From contig MLAK01001403.1 of NCBI GenBank assembly GCA_001839685.1, forward strand, positions 1-16,655: a stretch of DNA of 16,655 nt, given 5' to 3'. This stretch comes from Tritrichomonas foetus (taxonomy: Eukaryota; Parabasalia; Tritrichomonadida; Tritrichomonadidae). The position numbers and the translations under genes are program-made. Of the stretch, positions 7,889-16,160 are shown one piece after another. Position 1 is the first letter of the stretch. Every line of letters starts with the position of its first letter. The notes beneath the pieces are model-generated. The model had not been told where the DNA came from. It did no database searches and saw nothing but the letters and a program-made list of their open reading frames with translations.

Positions 7889-10396
7889 ATGGAGAATAAG
7901 AACTCAGAAATCCTCCCTCAGATATTAGAATTATCACAACTTCAATACGACGACATCATCTTTTTAAAAAATACCAAGAAAATCAATAGCCACGGTTTGC
8001 CAAACAAAAAATACTTGGCAGCTACAACTCATTGCATATATCTTTTCGAAAAGCGATCATTACGTCGTGGCCTCAAAATGTCGCGCCGATACGGATGGGA
8101 GAGCTTGAAAAGTATTCAACAGAATGAAAAAAACCAACTTGTTTTCACTTTCGACGATCGTCCTTTCACAATTTCCGACACAGAAAACGACGCCATTCTC
8201 GAGCCGATAGCCGGAATGCTCGCCACAATATTTGCGCCAGAAGAACGCCCAGAACTGAATATCTCACATTCGGTCATCCAAAATATGCGGCCCAAGGAAA
8301 ACCCACCTTTATGGAGATTAAAATTCAAAGCATACCTACACAATAAAAATGTGCCTGAAGAAATTGGAAATGTTTACAAAAAAATTAATTATAATGAACC
8401 ATTAAATTTTGGAGTTTTTGCAAACTTTTCAGAACTCTTCGAAGAAATTTTAGATTCATTTTTGGTTCAACCAAAAGTAAAAAATGTGATTTTTCAAAAT
8501 GTTTCAATCGATTGGGCTCAAATTGCAGTTTTTGTAAAACAGAATTTAAATCTGACCAAATTAGAATTCAATTTACCAATTGATCCAAACTTCATTTTTT
8601 TTGCTGATGCTTTGGCAGAAAATGAAAATACAAAAATTAAAACACTACGATTCTTTGATCAAGATATCGGTGCTGATTTTGCAAGTCCTTTATCAAAAAT
8701 TATTTTGTCCCAAAAAATTGAAAATTTAGGAATTGTTAATCAACTTACAAGTTCTGGTTATCAAGCATTAACTCCACTTTTATTAGACCTTTCGGAATTT
8801 CAATCAATTACAACATTCGACATTTCCGGCTGTAAATGTTTGGTTCCTGAATTTATATTAATTCAATTAATCAATTTAACTTGTTTGAAAATGAACAGTT
8901 GCCAAATTGATCTTTGTGTACTTTTTGAGGATTTAAGTAAGAATAGGCACATTCCGTTAACTGATTTATATGTATGTGATAATTATTGTTCAAAAGATTT
9001 GGATATTAACTTTACTTTATCAAATAACATTCGCAATTTTACAGCCGATAATGTTGTATGGAATGGCGATTCTCTATCAAAGTTTTTCCAAATAGTTTCA
9101 AACGATTCTGATAGGGCTTTTAATTTATCATTGAAAAATTGTCAAATTACCGTTCAAGATTGGGAACTATTAGATGAATTCTTACAAAACTTTTATAGTG
9201 ATTCTATTCAAACTCTAGACTTTTCTGGAAATCAAATTGAATCTGGATTTTGTACTTTTCTAAATAATTCATCTAATTTGACGAAATTAATTGTTGAAGG
9301 AGTTTTTTGTTTGTTTGATTCCAGCATTGAAATCTTTTCGAAATATATTTCAACAAATAATACACTTGAAGAACTTTATATACGTGGAACCGAAGCACGC
9401 TACATGGGAGAGTCAGCAAAATTCCTATTGAATGCGTTAAAAACTAATAACTGTTTACAAATACTCGATATATCGCATAATAAAATCGGACCCCAAGTCT
9501 GTTCAATGATTGGTGATACAGTTGACAAGAATTCTACTTTAACTAATATTTATTTCGATTCCAATAATCCATATGATCTATTTGCCCTTCGCACTCTCGT
9601 ATCACGCGTATCTAAAATGAATACTGCTGTAGGTATTCATTTACCAATGACAGACTTATATCAAATGAAAGCGTCTAATTTAATTCGCGATAATGATATA
9701 TGTGAAATGAATACTACATTAAAAGAGATACCAAAAAGAAGAACTAATCTTAACAATCAATCAACAGAAAATGGATTCATTAATTTAAGAGCAGCTCGAT
9801 TGACTGGATCAAATTATCCCATTTTGAATATATCTTCTATTTCTAGAAGTCGTCCTCAATCAAGCACTATTCCAAAATTACCGAATCGTGGTTCATTTCA
9901 ATCTAAGACTCCAAATCCTCTCCCATATAACATTAATTCTCAAAATTCCAATAGAAACACTCCTCCTATTATGCCTAAGTCTTCAAACACGCCAATAAAT
10001 TTGAGTACTACACAGAAAGCTCAATTTTCACAAAGTAATACTAATTTGCATGTGGAAAATGAATCACCTGTTCCAGTATTTTCAAGACAAAGACGACTTT
10101 GCTCGATGGATAATATCAGTGCAATATACTACGGAAAGGATAGAAACTCAGCTCGCATTAGAAAATCTCGACGATCCAGTGATTTGATATTCACTGAAGA
10201 TGAAGATAAAATCCCGCCGGAAGCGCAAGCTCTTATCAATCAAATTCAAGAAGAATACGTTTCAGATGCTCAGTGGATACAATTTTTGAATGATATTCCA
10301 CCTCTTGGTTTTGAAAAGGCCAATGCTGAGTTTGATAAACAGTTCTCTTATTATTCGTTGTTAAGAGCTCTACAAACTATCAAACCATCAGCTTAA
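7889..10396 (+). CDS. CARMIL-like PH-LRR protein
   Basis: I chose the ATG at 7889 (MENKNSEIL); the frame opens at 7850 only with a TTG. The 835-residue product has three parts. Residues about 1-115 resemble the non-canonical PH domain at the N-terminus of CARMIL-type proteins (strands around YLAATTHCIYLFEK and a tryptophan in YGWESLKSI). Residues about 190-600 carry irregular leucine-rich repeats, clearest in LTKLEFNLPI, TLDFSGNQIESG and LQILDISHNKIGP. Residues about 620-740 are Ser/Thr/Pro/Asn-rich and probably disordered, with basic Ser clusters (RKSRRSSDL) that could be phosphorylated. A conserved-looking helical tail closes the protein. CARMIL proteins bind capping protein and control actin at membranes, and trichomonads have many paralogues. 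Whether this one binds capping protein is not shown; I see no clear CPI motif. Confidence 0.75.
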   Translation: MENKNSEILPQILELSQLQYDDIIFLKNTKKINSHGLPNKKYLAATTHCIYLFEKRSLRRGLKMSRRYGWESLKSIQQNEKNQLVFTFDDRPFTISDTENDAILEPIAGMLATIFAPEERPELNISHSVIQNMRPKENPPLWRLKFKAYLHNKNVPEEIGNVYKKINYNEPLNFGVFANFSELFEEILDSFLVQPKVKNVIFQNVSIDWAQIAVFVKQNLNLTKLEFNLPIDPNFIFFADALAENENTKIKTLRFFDQDIGADFASPLSKIILSQKIENLGIVNQLTSSGYQALTPLLLDLSEFQSITTFDISGCKCLVPEFILIQLINLTCLKMNSCQIDLCVLFEDLSKNRHIPLTDLYVCDNYCSKDLDINFTLSNNIRNFTADNVVWNGDSLSKFFQIVSNDSDRAFNLSLKNCQITVQDWELLDEFLQNFYSDSIQTLDFSGNQIESGFCTFLNNSSNLTKLIVEGVFCLFDSSIEIFSKYISTNNTLEELYIRGTEARYMGESAKFLLNALKTNNCLQILDISHNKIGPQVCSMIGDTVDKNSTLTNIYFDSNNPYDLFALRTLVSRVSKMNTAVGIHLPMTDLYQMKASNLIRDNDICEMNTTLKEIPKRRTNLNNQSTENGFINLRAARLTGSNYPILNISSISRSRPQSSTIPKLPNRGSFQSKTPNPLPYNINSQNSNRNTPPIMPKSSNTPINLSTTQKAQFSQSNTNLHVENESPVPVFSRQRRLCSMDNISAIYYGKDRNSARIRKSRRSSDLIFTEDEDKIPPEAQALINQIQEEYVSDAQWIQFLNDIPPLGFEKANAEFDKQFSYYSLLRALQTIKPSA

Positions 10397-10790
10397 TTAT
10401 ATTTGAATATAGAAATAAAATATCCGATATTATTTATGATTTTTATAAATTTCATATTTTCCAAAATAGTTTCAAATTGAATTTCTAAAATTTGTATCGA
10501 AGAATGTTCTTCTTGTAAAAAAGCAATAATGCTATATCTCAATGAATAACAATTTTCCATTTATTAAATTGAAATATTTGATGTGAAACCACAAAAAATA
10601 AAATAAAAAATGAAATATTCAAAAGTAATTGTTTTCATATTGCTTTGTTTAAAAGTTTAAGGAAAATATCATCAGAATAAACTGAAAGAAAAATATAACC
10701 ATCTTATAGTTAGCGAAATAACGTATTTTTGATGTCCGTTTATTAGACGATAAGAAAAAGCTCGTCAAAAAGTATTCAAAATCAGACGAA
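10397..10790. other. Spacer between the LRR and CH_2 genes
   Basis: These 394 nt hold the 3' end of the LRR gene and the promoter of the CH_2 gene. TTAGCGAA at 10710-10717 recurs at 13582-13589 upstream of the Sel1 gene. CTCGTCAAAA at 10761-10770, about 20-30 nt before the ATG, resembles the TCGTCA site of the IBD promoter. A 16-codon frame near 10609 encoding a hydrophobic peptide is too short to call. No other gene is visible. Confidence 0.5.
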
Positions 10791-12680
10791 ATGTTTTCCC
10801 GCAGTGTTCTTCGCTGGCTTCAAACGATCGATCTCTCACAACCATACACGAATCCACGTGTTGATTTCGCAAGTGGCTATTTAATTGCCGAGATTGTAGC
10901 CCATCATATCACAACAGTTTCAATGCATTCATTTTCGAATTTTCTTAGCGTCAAAATGAGAACCGACAATTGGAACCAGCTGATGAAGATTTTCATTTCC
11001 AACAGAATTCCAATCACCCAGACGATGGTCGACGATGTGATCAATAGGAAAGTTGGAGCAGCTGTGAAGCTAATTGAAGTTTTATATAGTCACTTCACCA
11101 AGCGTACGCCATGTCATGCAACAATTGGAACAATTTCAAATAAAGCACCTGAACAAAAAAGTGACGTGTCAATTTTGCCACCACCTGATCTTCCAAAACC
11201 ACAAGAAGAACCAGTTGTTGATAATCCACCTGTTATTCCAAAACGGCAGAAGTTCATTGGTGTTTCATCAACACAACGAAACGGATCATCTGCAGATTTA
11301 ACGCCAATATCATTTGAATCTGCCTCTGTTGTGAAAAGCGGACCTGGATTCTTACAATTACGTAATCAAAGTACTCCATCATCACAACCAGCAAGCGATA
11401 AAGCTCTCGATAATGCTGTTGATGAATTACGTAAAAATAATAATTCAGCAGAAGCTATTCAAGCGTTTGTTAAGTGTATTGACGATCCTGAACATTTGAC
11501 TTTATTCTTATCAAATTATCCATCAAATATGGTGATTCAGCTTTTGAAAATAGCAGCACCATATTTCTCACCAGAAGCATCACCTTTCATAATCGACACA
11601 ATTGGAGAACTCTTTATTCCTACTGCTGATCTAAACACTACATCAGTTGACGATTTAGTTGATTTCATTTTTGCTCAACCATCAAATGACCCGTTTTCGC
11701 ATCATTTCCTCCTTTCAAAACTTATCGAAGTTACAGATCAATCACAAATTGCATCAGCTTTATATTCCTTTACTAAACGTGAAACGAAATTCTCTAAGGC
11801 CCTTTGTCATTACATTTTGGACAAAGTAGCTGAATATAAAGATAAAGATCCTTCTTACGTTCTTCCAGAAGTGGTTGATCGTTTGTTAGAGTTTGACTAT
11901 GGAAGTGCTGCTTTAATGATTCCAATGTTTCAACCAACAAATGATCCAAAGAAAGATTTAATTCTTTCTAATTTATATATTCATGCAGCAAGTGATTGCT
12001 TAAGTCAAATTCAATATATGCTTCAAAATGGTGACCGTGCAATTGCTGCTCATATTTTAGATGATATTTGTAATCGACAATCTTTATCGAAAGAAGATTT
12101 AGTAACTTTGCTTTTATCTTTAAATGATCCAGGAGTTGTTCTCACAAATGAATTTAGTGTGATGTACAAAAATGAAAATATTGTTATTTCTCCTTTAATT
12201 AATAAACTGGATCCACTTGAGTTAGTAAATGTTATTTGTCAGAAGGTTATCGATACACAGCCTGATAACTTAGCAGATAATGAAATTGTTATCATGAATG
12301 TGTTAATAAAGAAAGTGGAACAAGGCCAAAATACTCAAGAATGGCTTCAAATTTTCCAAACACTGAATGAATTTTTGTATCTTGCGTTTTGTGATGTCAA
12401 TTGCTGCAAACAAGCAGCAGAAGTATGTTTGACATTTTATAGAATTTTACAGAATGATGTTTTTGCAACATTTTCGAATCTTTTCAAAGCATTGAATTTT
12501 GTTTTTCCAACAACCTGTCCTGCTTTTTGTAAATCTACATCAATTGAATTTTTGTCTAGTGCTGCAGAGATTAGTGCGTCATTTTCACAGACTATTTTGA
12601 AACTTTTGATGAATTTCCCACCGAAAACGTATTCCGATTTGGACAAACTTGTTGCTCATCTCAAGAAAGTTCGTAAATAA
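10791..12680 (+). CDS. CH_2-domain (SPEF1/CLAMP-like) protein with alpha-solenoid C-terminus
   Basis: Residues about 1-105 match the CH_2 type of calponin-homology domain seen in SPEF1/CLAMP and SPATA4: VLRWLQTIDLSQP, then DFASGYLIAEIV, then NWNQLMKIF, then VGAAVKLIEVLY. In SPEF1 this domain binds microtubules of cilia and flagella, so a role at the axoneme, axostyle or other microtubules is likely by analogy. Residues about 105-205 form a Pro/Gln/Ser-rich linker. Residues about 205-629 are regular amphipathic helices resembling an armadillo/HEAT-like solenoid, a likely protein-binding scaffold. SPATA4 is about half this length, so the solenoid tail is an unusual extension. The ATG at 10791 is the only plausible start. 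The stop TAA is followed by A, giving TAAA, the stop-overlapping polyadenylation signal known in Trichomonas. Confidence 0.72.
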   Translation: MFSRSVLRWLQTIDLSQPYTNPRVDFASGYLIAEIVAHHITTVSMHSFSNFLSVKMRTDNWNQLMKIFISNRIPITQTMVDDVINRKVGAAVKLIEVLYSHFTKRTPCHATIGTISNKAPEQKSDVSILPPPDLPKPQEEPVVDNPPVIPKRQKFIGVSSTQRNGSSADLTPISFESASVVKSGPGFLQLRNQSTPSSQPASDKALDNAVDELRKNNNSAEAIQAFVKCIDDPEHLTLFLSNYPSNMVIQLLKIAAPYFSPEASPFIIDTIGELFIPTADLNTTSVDDLVDFIFAQPSNDPFSHHFLLSKLIEVTDQSQIASALYSFTKRETKFSKALCHYILDKVAEYKDKDPSYVLPEVVDRLLEFDYGSAALMIPMFQPTNDPKKDLILSNLYIHAASDCLSQIQYMLQNGDRAIAAHILDDICNRQSLSKEDLVTLLLSLNDPGVVLTNEFSVMYKNENIVISPLINKLDPLELVNVICQKVIDTQPDNLADNEIVIMNVLIKKVEQGQNTQEWLQIFQTLNEFLYLAFCDVNCCKQAAEVCLTFYRILQNDVFATFSNLFKALNFVFPTTCPAFCKSTSIEFLSSAAEISASFSQTILKLLMNFPPKTYSDLDKLVAHLKKVRK

Positions 12681-12751
12681 ACTTTTTTATATTTTTATCA
12701 ATTTTACGAATCTATTTTGCTTTTGATTTACTGAGTTGTTTCATTAAGAAT

Positions 12752-12889
12752 GAATGAATTTATGATGAGAAAATGAATGAATTTATGATTTGGAAATGAA
12801 TAAATTAATGATTAAGAAATGAATGAATTTATGATTTGGAAATGAATGAATTTATGATTAGGAAATGAATGAAATTATGATGAGGATAT
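12752..12889. repeat. Six-copy tandem repeat, 23-bp unit
   Basis: Six head-to-tail units begin at 12752, 12775, 12798, 12821, 12844 and 12867, each 23 nt. The unit starts GAATGAATTTATGAT and ends GGAAAT or a variant. Units 2, 4 and 5 are nearly identical; units 1, 3 and 6 have a few changes. The array fills most of the 240-nt spacer between two convergent gene ends. The sequence of the next unit (from 12890) is degenerate. Length is probably polymorphic between strains. Confidence 0.95.
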
Positions 12890-12909
12890 GAGAAAATTGA
12901 TAAATACAT

Positions 12910-12943
12910 TTTTTTTATTCTTAATGCTTAAATCCAAACTTGT
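12910..12943 (-). repeat. 34-nt inverted repeat, right copy
   Basis: This is the exact reverse complement of positions 1-34. It spans the last codons and the stop of the gene at 12921-13277 and the T-run just after it on the plus strand. The right copy sits inside a complete gene, so it is probably the original or an equal paralogue of the left one. Confidence 0.95.
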
Positions 12944-13277
12944 TAACAGTTGATACACCTGAATTAAGAGGTCTTCGACGTGTTTCATATGAGGCTGAAT
13001 AGAAGCTTGGTTTTCCTGTCGAATAAGCATTTGTTGGCATCGCATTGTTGTTTTTTGGTCCAAGTGGCTGTCTGGTTGATCTTAACGGTGCTTTATTTTC
13101 TTCTGGTGGTTTGAATGGTGTTGGTTCTTCAACGTTATTGCGAGCTAAATATTCTTCGACTTGGATTTCAAAAATATTGACTGGTAATGTTGCTGGCATC
13201 ATCACCTTATTGGGGTCTTCTAATGTTTTTGAAAATCCTGGGGAAAGGAGATTGTTAATATTATACTTCGTAATCAT
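12921..13277 (-). CDS. Small Pro/Asn/Arg-rich protein, unknown (118 aa)
   Basis: I take the first in-frame ATG (13277, reverse strand) as start; the frame is open further to 13319 but only from GTG. The product has no domain I recognise. It contains a short hydrophobic/acidic part (IFEIQVEEYLARNNVEEP), a Pro/Lys segment (PFKPPEENKAPLRS) and a basic, Tyr/Ser-rich end (FYSASYETRRRPLNSG) finishing KFGFKH. Such short, extended, basic proteins are often disordered or are microtubule-associated proteins; that is only a guess, mildly encouraged by the CH_2 neighbour. The last six codons are duplicated in inverse orientation at the left edge, so it probably belongs to a multi-copy family. The gene converges on the CH_2 gene and diverges from the Sel1 gene. 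Confidence 0.6.
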   Translation of the reverse strand: MITKYNINNLLSPGFSKTLEDPNKVMMPATLPVNIFEIQVEEYLARNNVEEPTPFKPPEENKAPLRSTRQPLGPKNNNAMPTNAYSTGKPSFYSASYETRRRPLNSGVSTVNKFGFKH

Positions 13278-13755
13278 CAAATATTTCAAGGAATTAAAAG
13301 TAAACGTACTTTTTGTCACTTTAGGAGTGAAATTTGTTTGAATTTCACCATATTATTCAATTAATTTGACCTTAAGGGATCTGATGTTTAATTTATTCTA
13401 TCGTCACATGAATTCAATTAAGAAATGAATAGAAGAAAAACTCAAAGAAGAAGGTACAAAGAAAAAGGGCAAAGTAAGAAGCTAAAACAGAACTATCGCA
13501 TATCGAAATAAACAATATTTTTATTATAACTTAATCGAATATTTGAAAATTCGTTTATGTTATGTGATTATTTCATGGCGTTTAGCGAATTAAAATGGCT
13601 ATGGCGATTATTTTTTAATGTTATTTTAACTTTTTGAATACTTTGATTATCAAAAAATTCATTTGAATGCACAGAAAAAAATGAATTGAGCCATCATGAT
13701 TCAAATATTTACACGAATTCACATCTAATTTTGCTTTCTGTAAGTTTGTATTGTA
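13278..13755. other. Divergent spacer before the Sel1 gene
   Basis: The spacer is 478 nt and must hold the promoters of the small minus-strand gene and of the Sel1 gene. It contains a purine-rich plus-strand stretch (about 13425-13490) that forms a tiny basic ORF, listed separately. Further right, TTAGCGAA (13582-13589) lies between two ATGGC-type pieces (13574-13580, 13595-13606). TCACAT near 13719 is the closest Initiator-like site to the Sel1 ATG. No RNA gene is visible. Confidence 0.5.
13425..13511 (+). CDS. Putative 28-residue highly basic micro-ORF
   Basis: ATG at 13425 opens a 28-codon frame ending TAA at 13509-13511. The peptide starts MNRRKTQRRRYKEKG and about half its residues are Lys or Arg. 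The stop is followed by AC, so the context reads AAATAAAC, identical to the end of the CH_2 gene and containing the TAAA signal. TCGTCACATG at 13401-13410 precedes it and resembles other promoter sites here. Size and charge recall ribosomal protein L41, but the residue pattern does not match. It may be chance in a purine-rich stretch. Confidence 0.22.
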   Translation: MNRRKTQRRRYKEKGQSKKLKQNYRISK

Positions 13756-15741
13756 ATGGACACCATAACAATTGATAATTTGGCACAGGAACTGAATCTT
13801 CCAGGTCTTGAATTACTTGACATCCATGAACAAATCAGAATATATTTATCAATTTCCACTGATTACGATCAGATGTATTTATTGGCACGAAATTCTTTCC
13901 TCAAATTTTATGGCCAAAATATGGATATTTGGTTTAGTCTGTTTGAAGAAGCTGCCCTAAATGGTAATATTCAATCATGCTTTTTTTTAGGAAAATATTA
14001 TTATGAAGATTTATTTCCAGTTAAAAAAGATGACATAAGAAGTGATTTTTTCTTTTCATTGTATATAGAATTATATCAAAAATGTGAATTAAAAAACAAT
14101 CATTTCAATGACAACAACAATAACAATTCTGATTTTGGAAAAAAAGAGATGGAATTAATGCTTTCTTATTCATATTTTTATTTAGGTTACATTTATGAAG
14201 ATCGTAATTATACTGAAGGAGCTTATTCCATGTTTTCTAAATCGGCATCTCTCAAGAATTTTGATGCAATAGTAAAATGTGCACATTATACACAATACGA
14301 TTTCACTGATATCGAACCAAATGATCAAAATTATATGAATATGTATCATTTCAGTTATGAGAATGGAAGCACACTAGCTATTTCATTGCTTGGTTTTAAC
14401 ATTTATTGTGGATTTGGAACTATCAGTAATTATATGAAAGCATTTGATTATTACTGTCAATCAGCAAGGAGAGGCAATTTAGTTGATGCTGCAAATTTAG
14501 GATTTTCATTATTTTATGGACATGGAATTGAAAAACATAAAAAAGAAGGATTTGATCTAATTTATGCTGCTTATCAAGCAATGCGTAATAAAATAAGTCA
14601 AAATTCTCATGAATTTCAAAAATTAATTCAAACTATTGAATATTTTTATACTTATGAAGAGCCTCGAGACTTTACTTTAAGTGATCATGAATTGTACGAA
14701 AATCGAGTGTTTAATACGTTTTGTTCAAGACAATACGATATTGGATATATAACAGGTATGATGGGATTACTTTTTCATAGCAAAACAATAAGCCTAAATA
14801 CTGACAAAAGTTATAAATATTTTTTAAAGTCTGCGCTAATGAATGATTCAATAGGGACTCGAAGTTTGGCTTTATTTTATTCTAATTTTGATTGTTGCAT
14901 AAAAGATTATAAATTTAAAAAAAGATTATTTTCTATCGCATTATTGAATAATAATGTATATTTCAGCGCTCAAACTTATAAATACATTGGTGATGTATAT
15001 TGGAATGGAGAAGGATGTGAAAAATCCATAAAAAATAAAACACAAAGTCTTTTCTATTATCGAAAAGCATTGAATTCTGGACTCTTTTCTATTTATGATA
15101 CTTACCATTCAAGGTTTTACGAAATCTATCAAAAGGTTGATCATGAATTATTAATCTCTCAAGTTTCATTGGAAACTATAAAAAAGGCTTATTTTAACGC
15201 TATAGAACCCGAAACAGAGTTAGATAGTTACAAAATTTTGTTCAATCCTGATGATTTACATTGTAATTATCTACTGGGGAAAGCTTATATCTTAGGTACT
15301 GGAATCAAAAATGATGAAAAAGGTCGTGAATTGATCAGGAAGGTTTTAAAAAACAGCTATTTTGAATCTGAGGGAATCAACTATTGTTATGATGTTGCAG
15401 AAATGATAGATAATGAATTTTATCTTCCCCAATATCAACATGAAAGGACTTTATTGATGACACTCTTAAAAATTGGTTTAGAATTTGAAATTTCTGCTAT
15501 TTATAATATGTATGGAATAGTAATGAATATATTAGATGAATATTCTGCAGAAGAAGTATTTTATATGTTGAGAAAAGGTGCACTAACTGACAATTATTAT
15601 GGTGATGATTATGTCGATTTTTTAGCAGAGCAATGTTATGACATTCAAAGCTATCAAAATGCAGCAAAATATTATAGAGAAAAGCAATTATGTCCACAAT
15701 ATCAATTAGTTAAACAAAATATCGATAACATCATGAATTAA
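13756..15741 (+). CDS. Sel1-repeat (TPR-like) protein
   Basis: The 661-residue protein is built from Sel1-like repeats, paired helices that form a protein-binding solenoid. The clearest units, with the usual L-G-x-x-Y...G...D/N-Y-x-K-A-x-x-Y/W-Y-x-x-A pattern, are near residues 138-170 (YLGYIYEDRNYTEGAYSMF), 206-275 (AISLLGFNIYCGFG to GHGIEKHKKEGFDLI), 332-375, 407-442 (YIGDVYWNGEGCEK) and 502-540 (LLGKAYILGTGIKNDEKG). A short Asn run (about 116-125) interrupts the N-terminal part. There is no signal peptide or membrane segment, unlike the ER-resident SEL1L/Hrd3, so I infer a cytosolic scaffold. An in-frame TAA lies five codons before the ATG, which fixes the start. Partners cannot be read from the sequence. 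Confidence 0.8.
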   Translation: MDTITIDNLAQELNLPGLELLDIHEQIRIYLSISTDYDQMYLLARNSFLKFYGQNMDIWFSLFEEAALNGNIQSCFFLGKYYYEDLFPVKKDDIRSDFFFSLYIELYQKCELKNNHFNDNNNNNSDFGKKEMELMLSYSYFYLGYIYEDRNYTEGAYSMFSKSASLKNFDAIVKCAHYTQYDFTDIEPNDQNYMNMYHFSYENGSTLAISLLGFNIYCGFGTISNYMKAFDYYCQSARRGNLVDAANLGFSLFYGHGIEKHKKEGFDLIYAAYQAMRNKISQNSHEFQKLIQTIEYFYTYEEPRDFTLSDHELYENRVFNTFCSRQYDIGYITGMMGLLFHSKTISLNTDKSYKYFLKSALMNDSIGTRSLALFYSNFDCCIKDYKFKKRLFSIALLNNNVYFSAQTYKYIGDVYWNGEGCEKSIKNKTQSLFYYRKALNSGLFSIYDTYHSRFYEIYQKVDHELLISQVSLETIKKAYFNAIEPETELDSYKILFNPDDLHCNYLLGKAYILGTGIKNDEKGRELIRKVLKNSYFESEGINYCYDVAEMIDNEFYLPQYQHERTLLMTLLKIGLEFEISAIYNMYGIVMNILDEYSAEEVFYMLRKGALTDNYYGDDYVDFLAEQCYDIQSYQNAAKYYREKQLCPQYQLVKQNIDNIMN

Positions 15742-16160
15742 CGATTATTATACAGACTTAATAAAAAATTTCAATTTGTCGTTACAGTCGATCCAGATTT
15801 TATTTATTTTTGTCCACTTTCTAAAATAAATTAATTGATTGCTTTACATCATTTCCATTTTGAGTTTTACACTAATCCAAGCGAGAATTCAAAGTATTCA
15901 AAAACTATAATATTTGTCTAATAGATATATGAATTTGTCCAAAAAATAAAATGACTTTATTCTATAGTTTATAAAAAATCTATAAACGAAATAATTATCA
16001 TCCATGAATCAATTGTTGATGTCCAAATTTCAAATAGCTCGTTTTAATTACGGTTTAAAATTTCCTTTTATTGAATAAATTTATTAATTAAATAAAAATG
16101 AAATATTGCAATCGATTTAATAAAAATAAATGTCCATTTTACAATAAATCTGTTAATGTT
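15742..16160. other. Convergent spacer between Sel1 gene and polymerase fragment
   Basis: This 419-nt stretch is AT-rich. TGTCC occurs four or more times (about 15813, 15937, 16019, 16131), and TATAG/CTATAAA repeats lie at 15961-15985. I see no terminal inverted repeat or target-site duplication that would mark the edge of the polymerase-bearing element, and no continuation of the polymerase frame. Confidence 0.5.

Noticed and set aside
8966..8975. GTATGT sequences inside the LRR gene and near 12424 in the CH_2 gene as 5' splice sites
   Set aside because: No 3' intron signal follows within a plausible distance and both frames stay open.
10003..10013. ACTACACAG resembling a trichomonad 3' splice signal inside the LRR gene
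   Set aside because: The match is incomplete, there is no paired 5' GTAYGT site nearby and the reading frame runs through without a break.
10609..10659. 16-codon hydrophobic frame starting MKYSKVIVFILL
   Set aside because: It is too short, stands in AT-rich spacer and has no supporting context.
12752..12889. Tandem repeats as a CRISPR array
   Set aside because: Units are contiguous with no spacers and the host is a eukaryote.
13238..13308. Possible 71-nt intron in the small minus-strand gene (GTACGT at 13308-13303 to AG at 13239-13238)
   Set aside because: The 3' end lacks the trichomonad ACTAACACACAG signal and no ATG would provide a usable first exon; the simple ATG at 13277 gives an intact gene.
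13045..13341. Plus-strand 98-codon frame opposite the small minus-strand gene
   Set aside because: The minus-strand frame has the better composition, an ATG start and a duplicated C-terminus; this one is its shadow.
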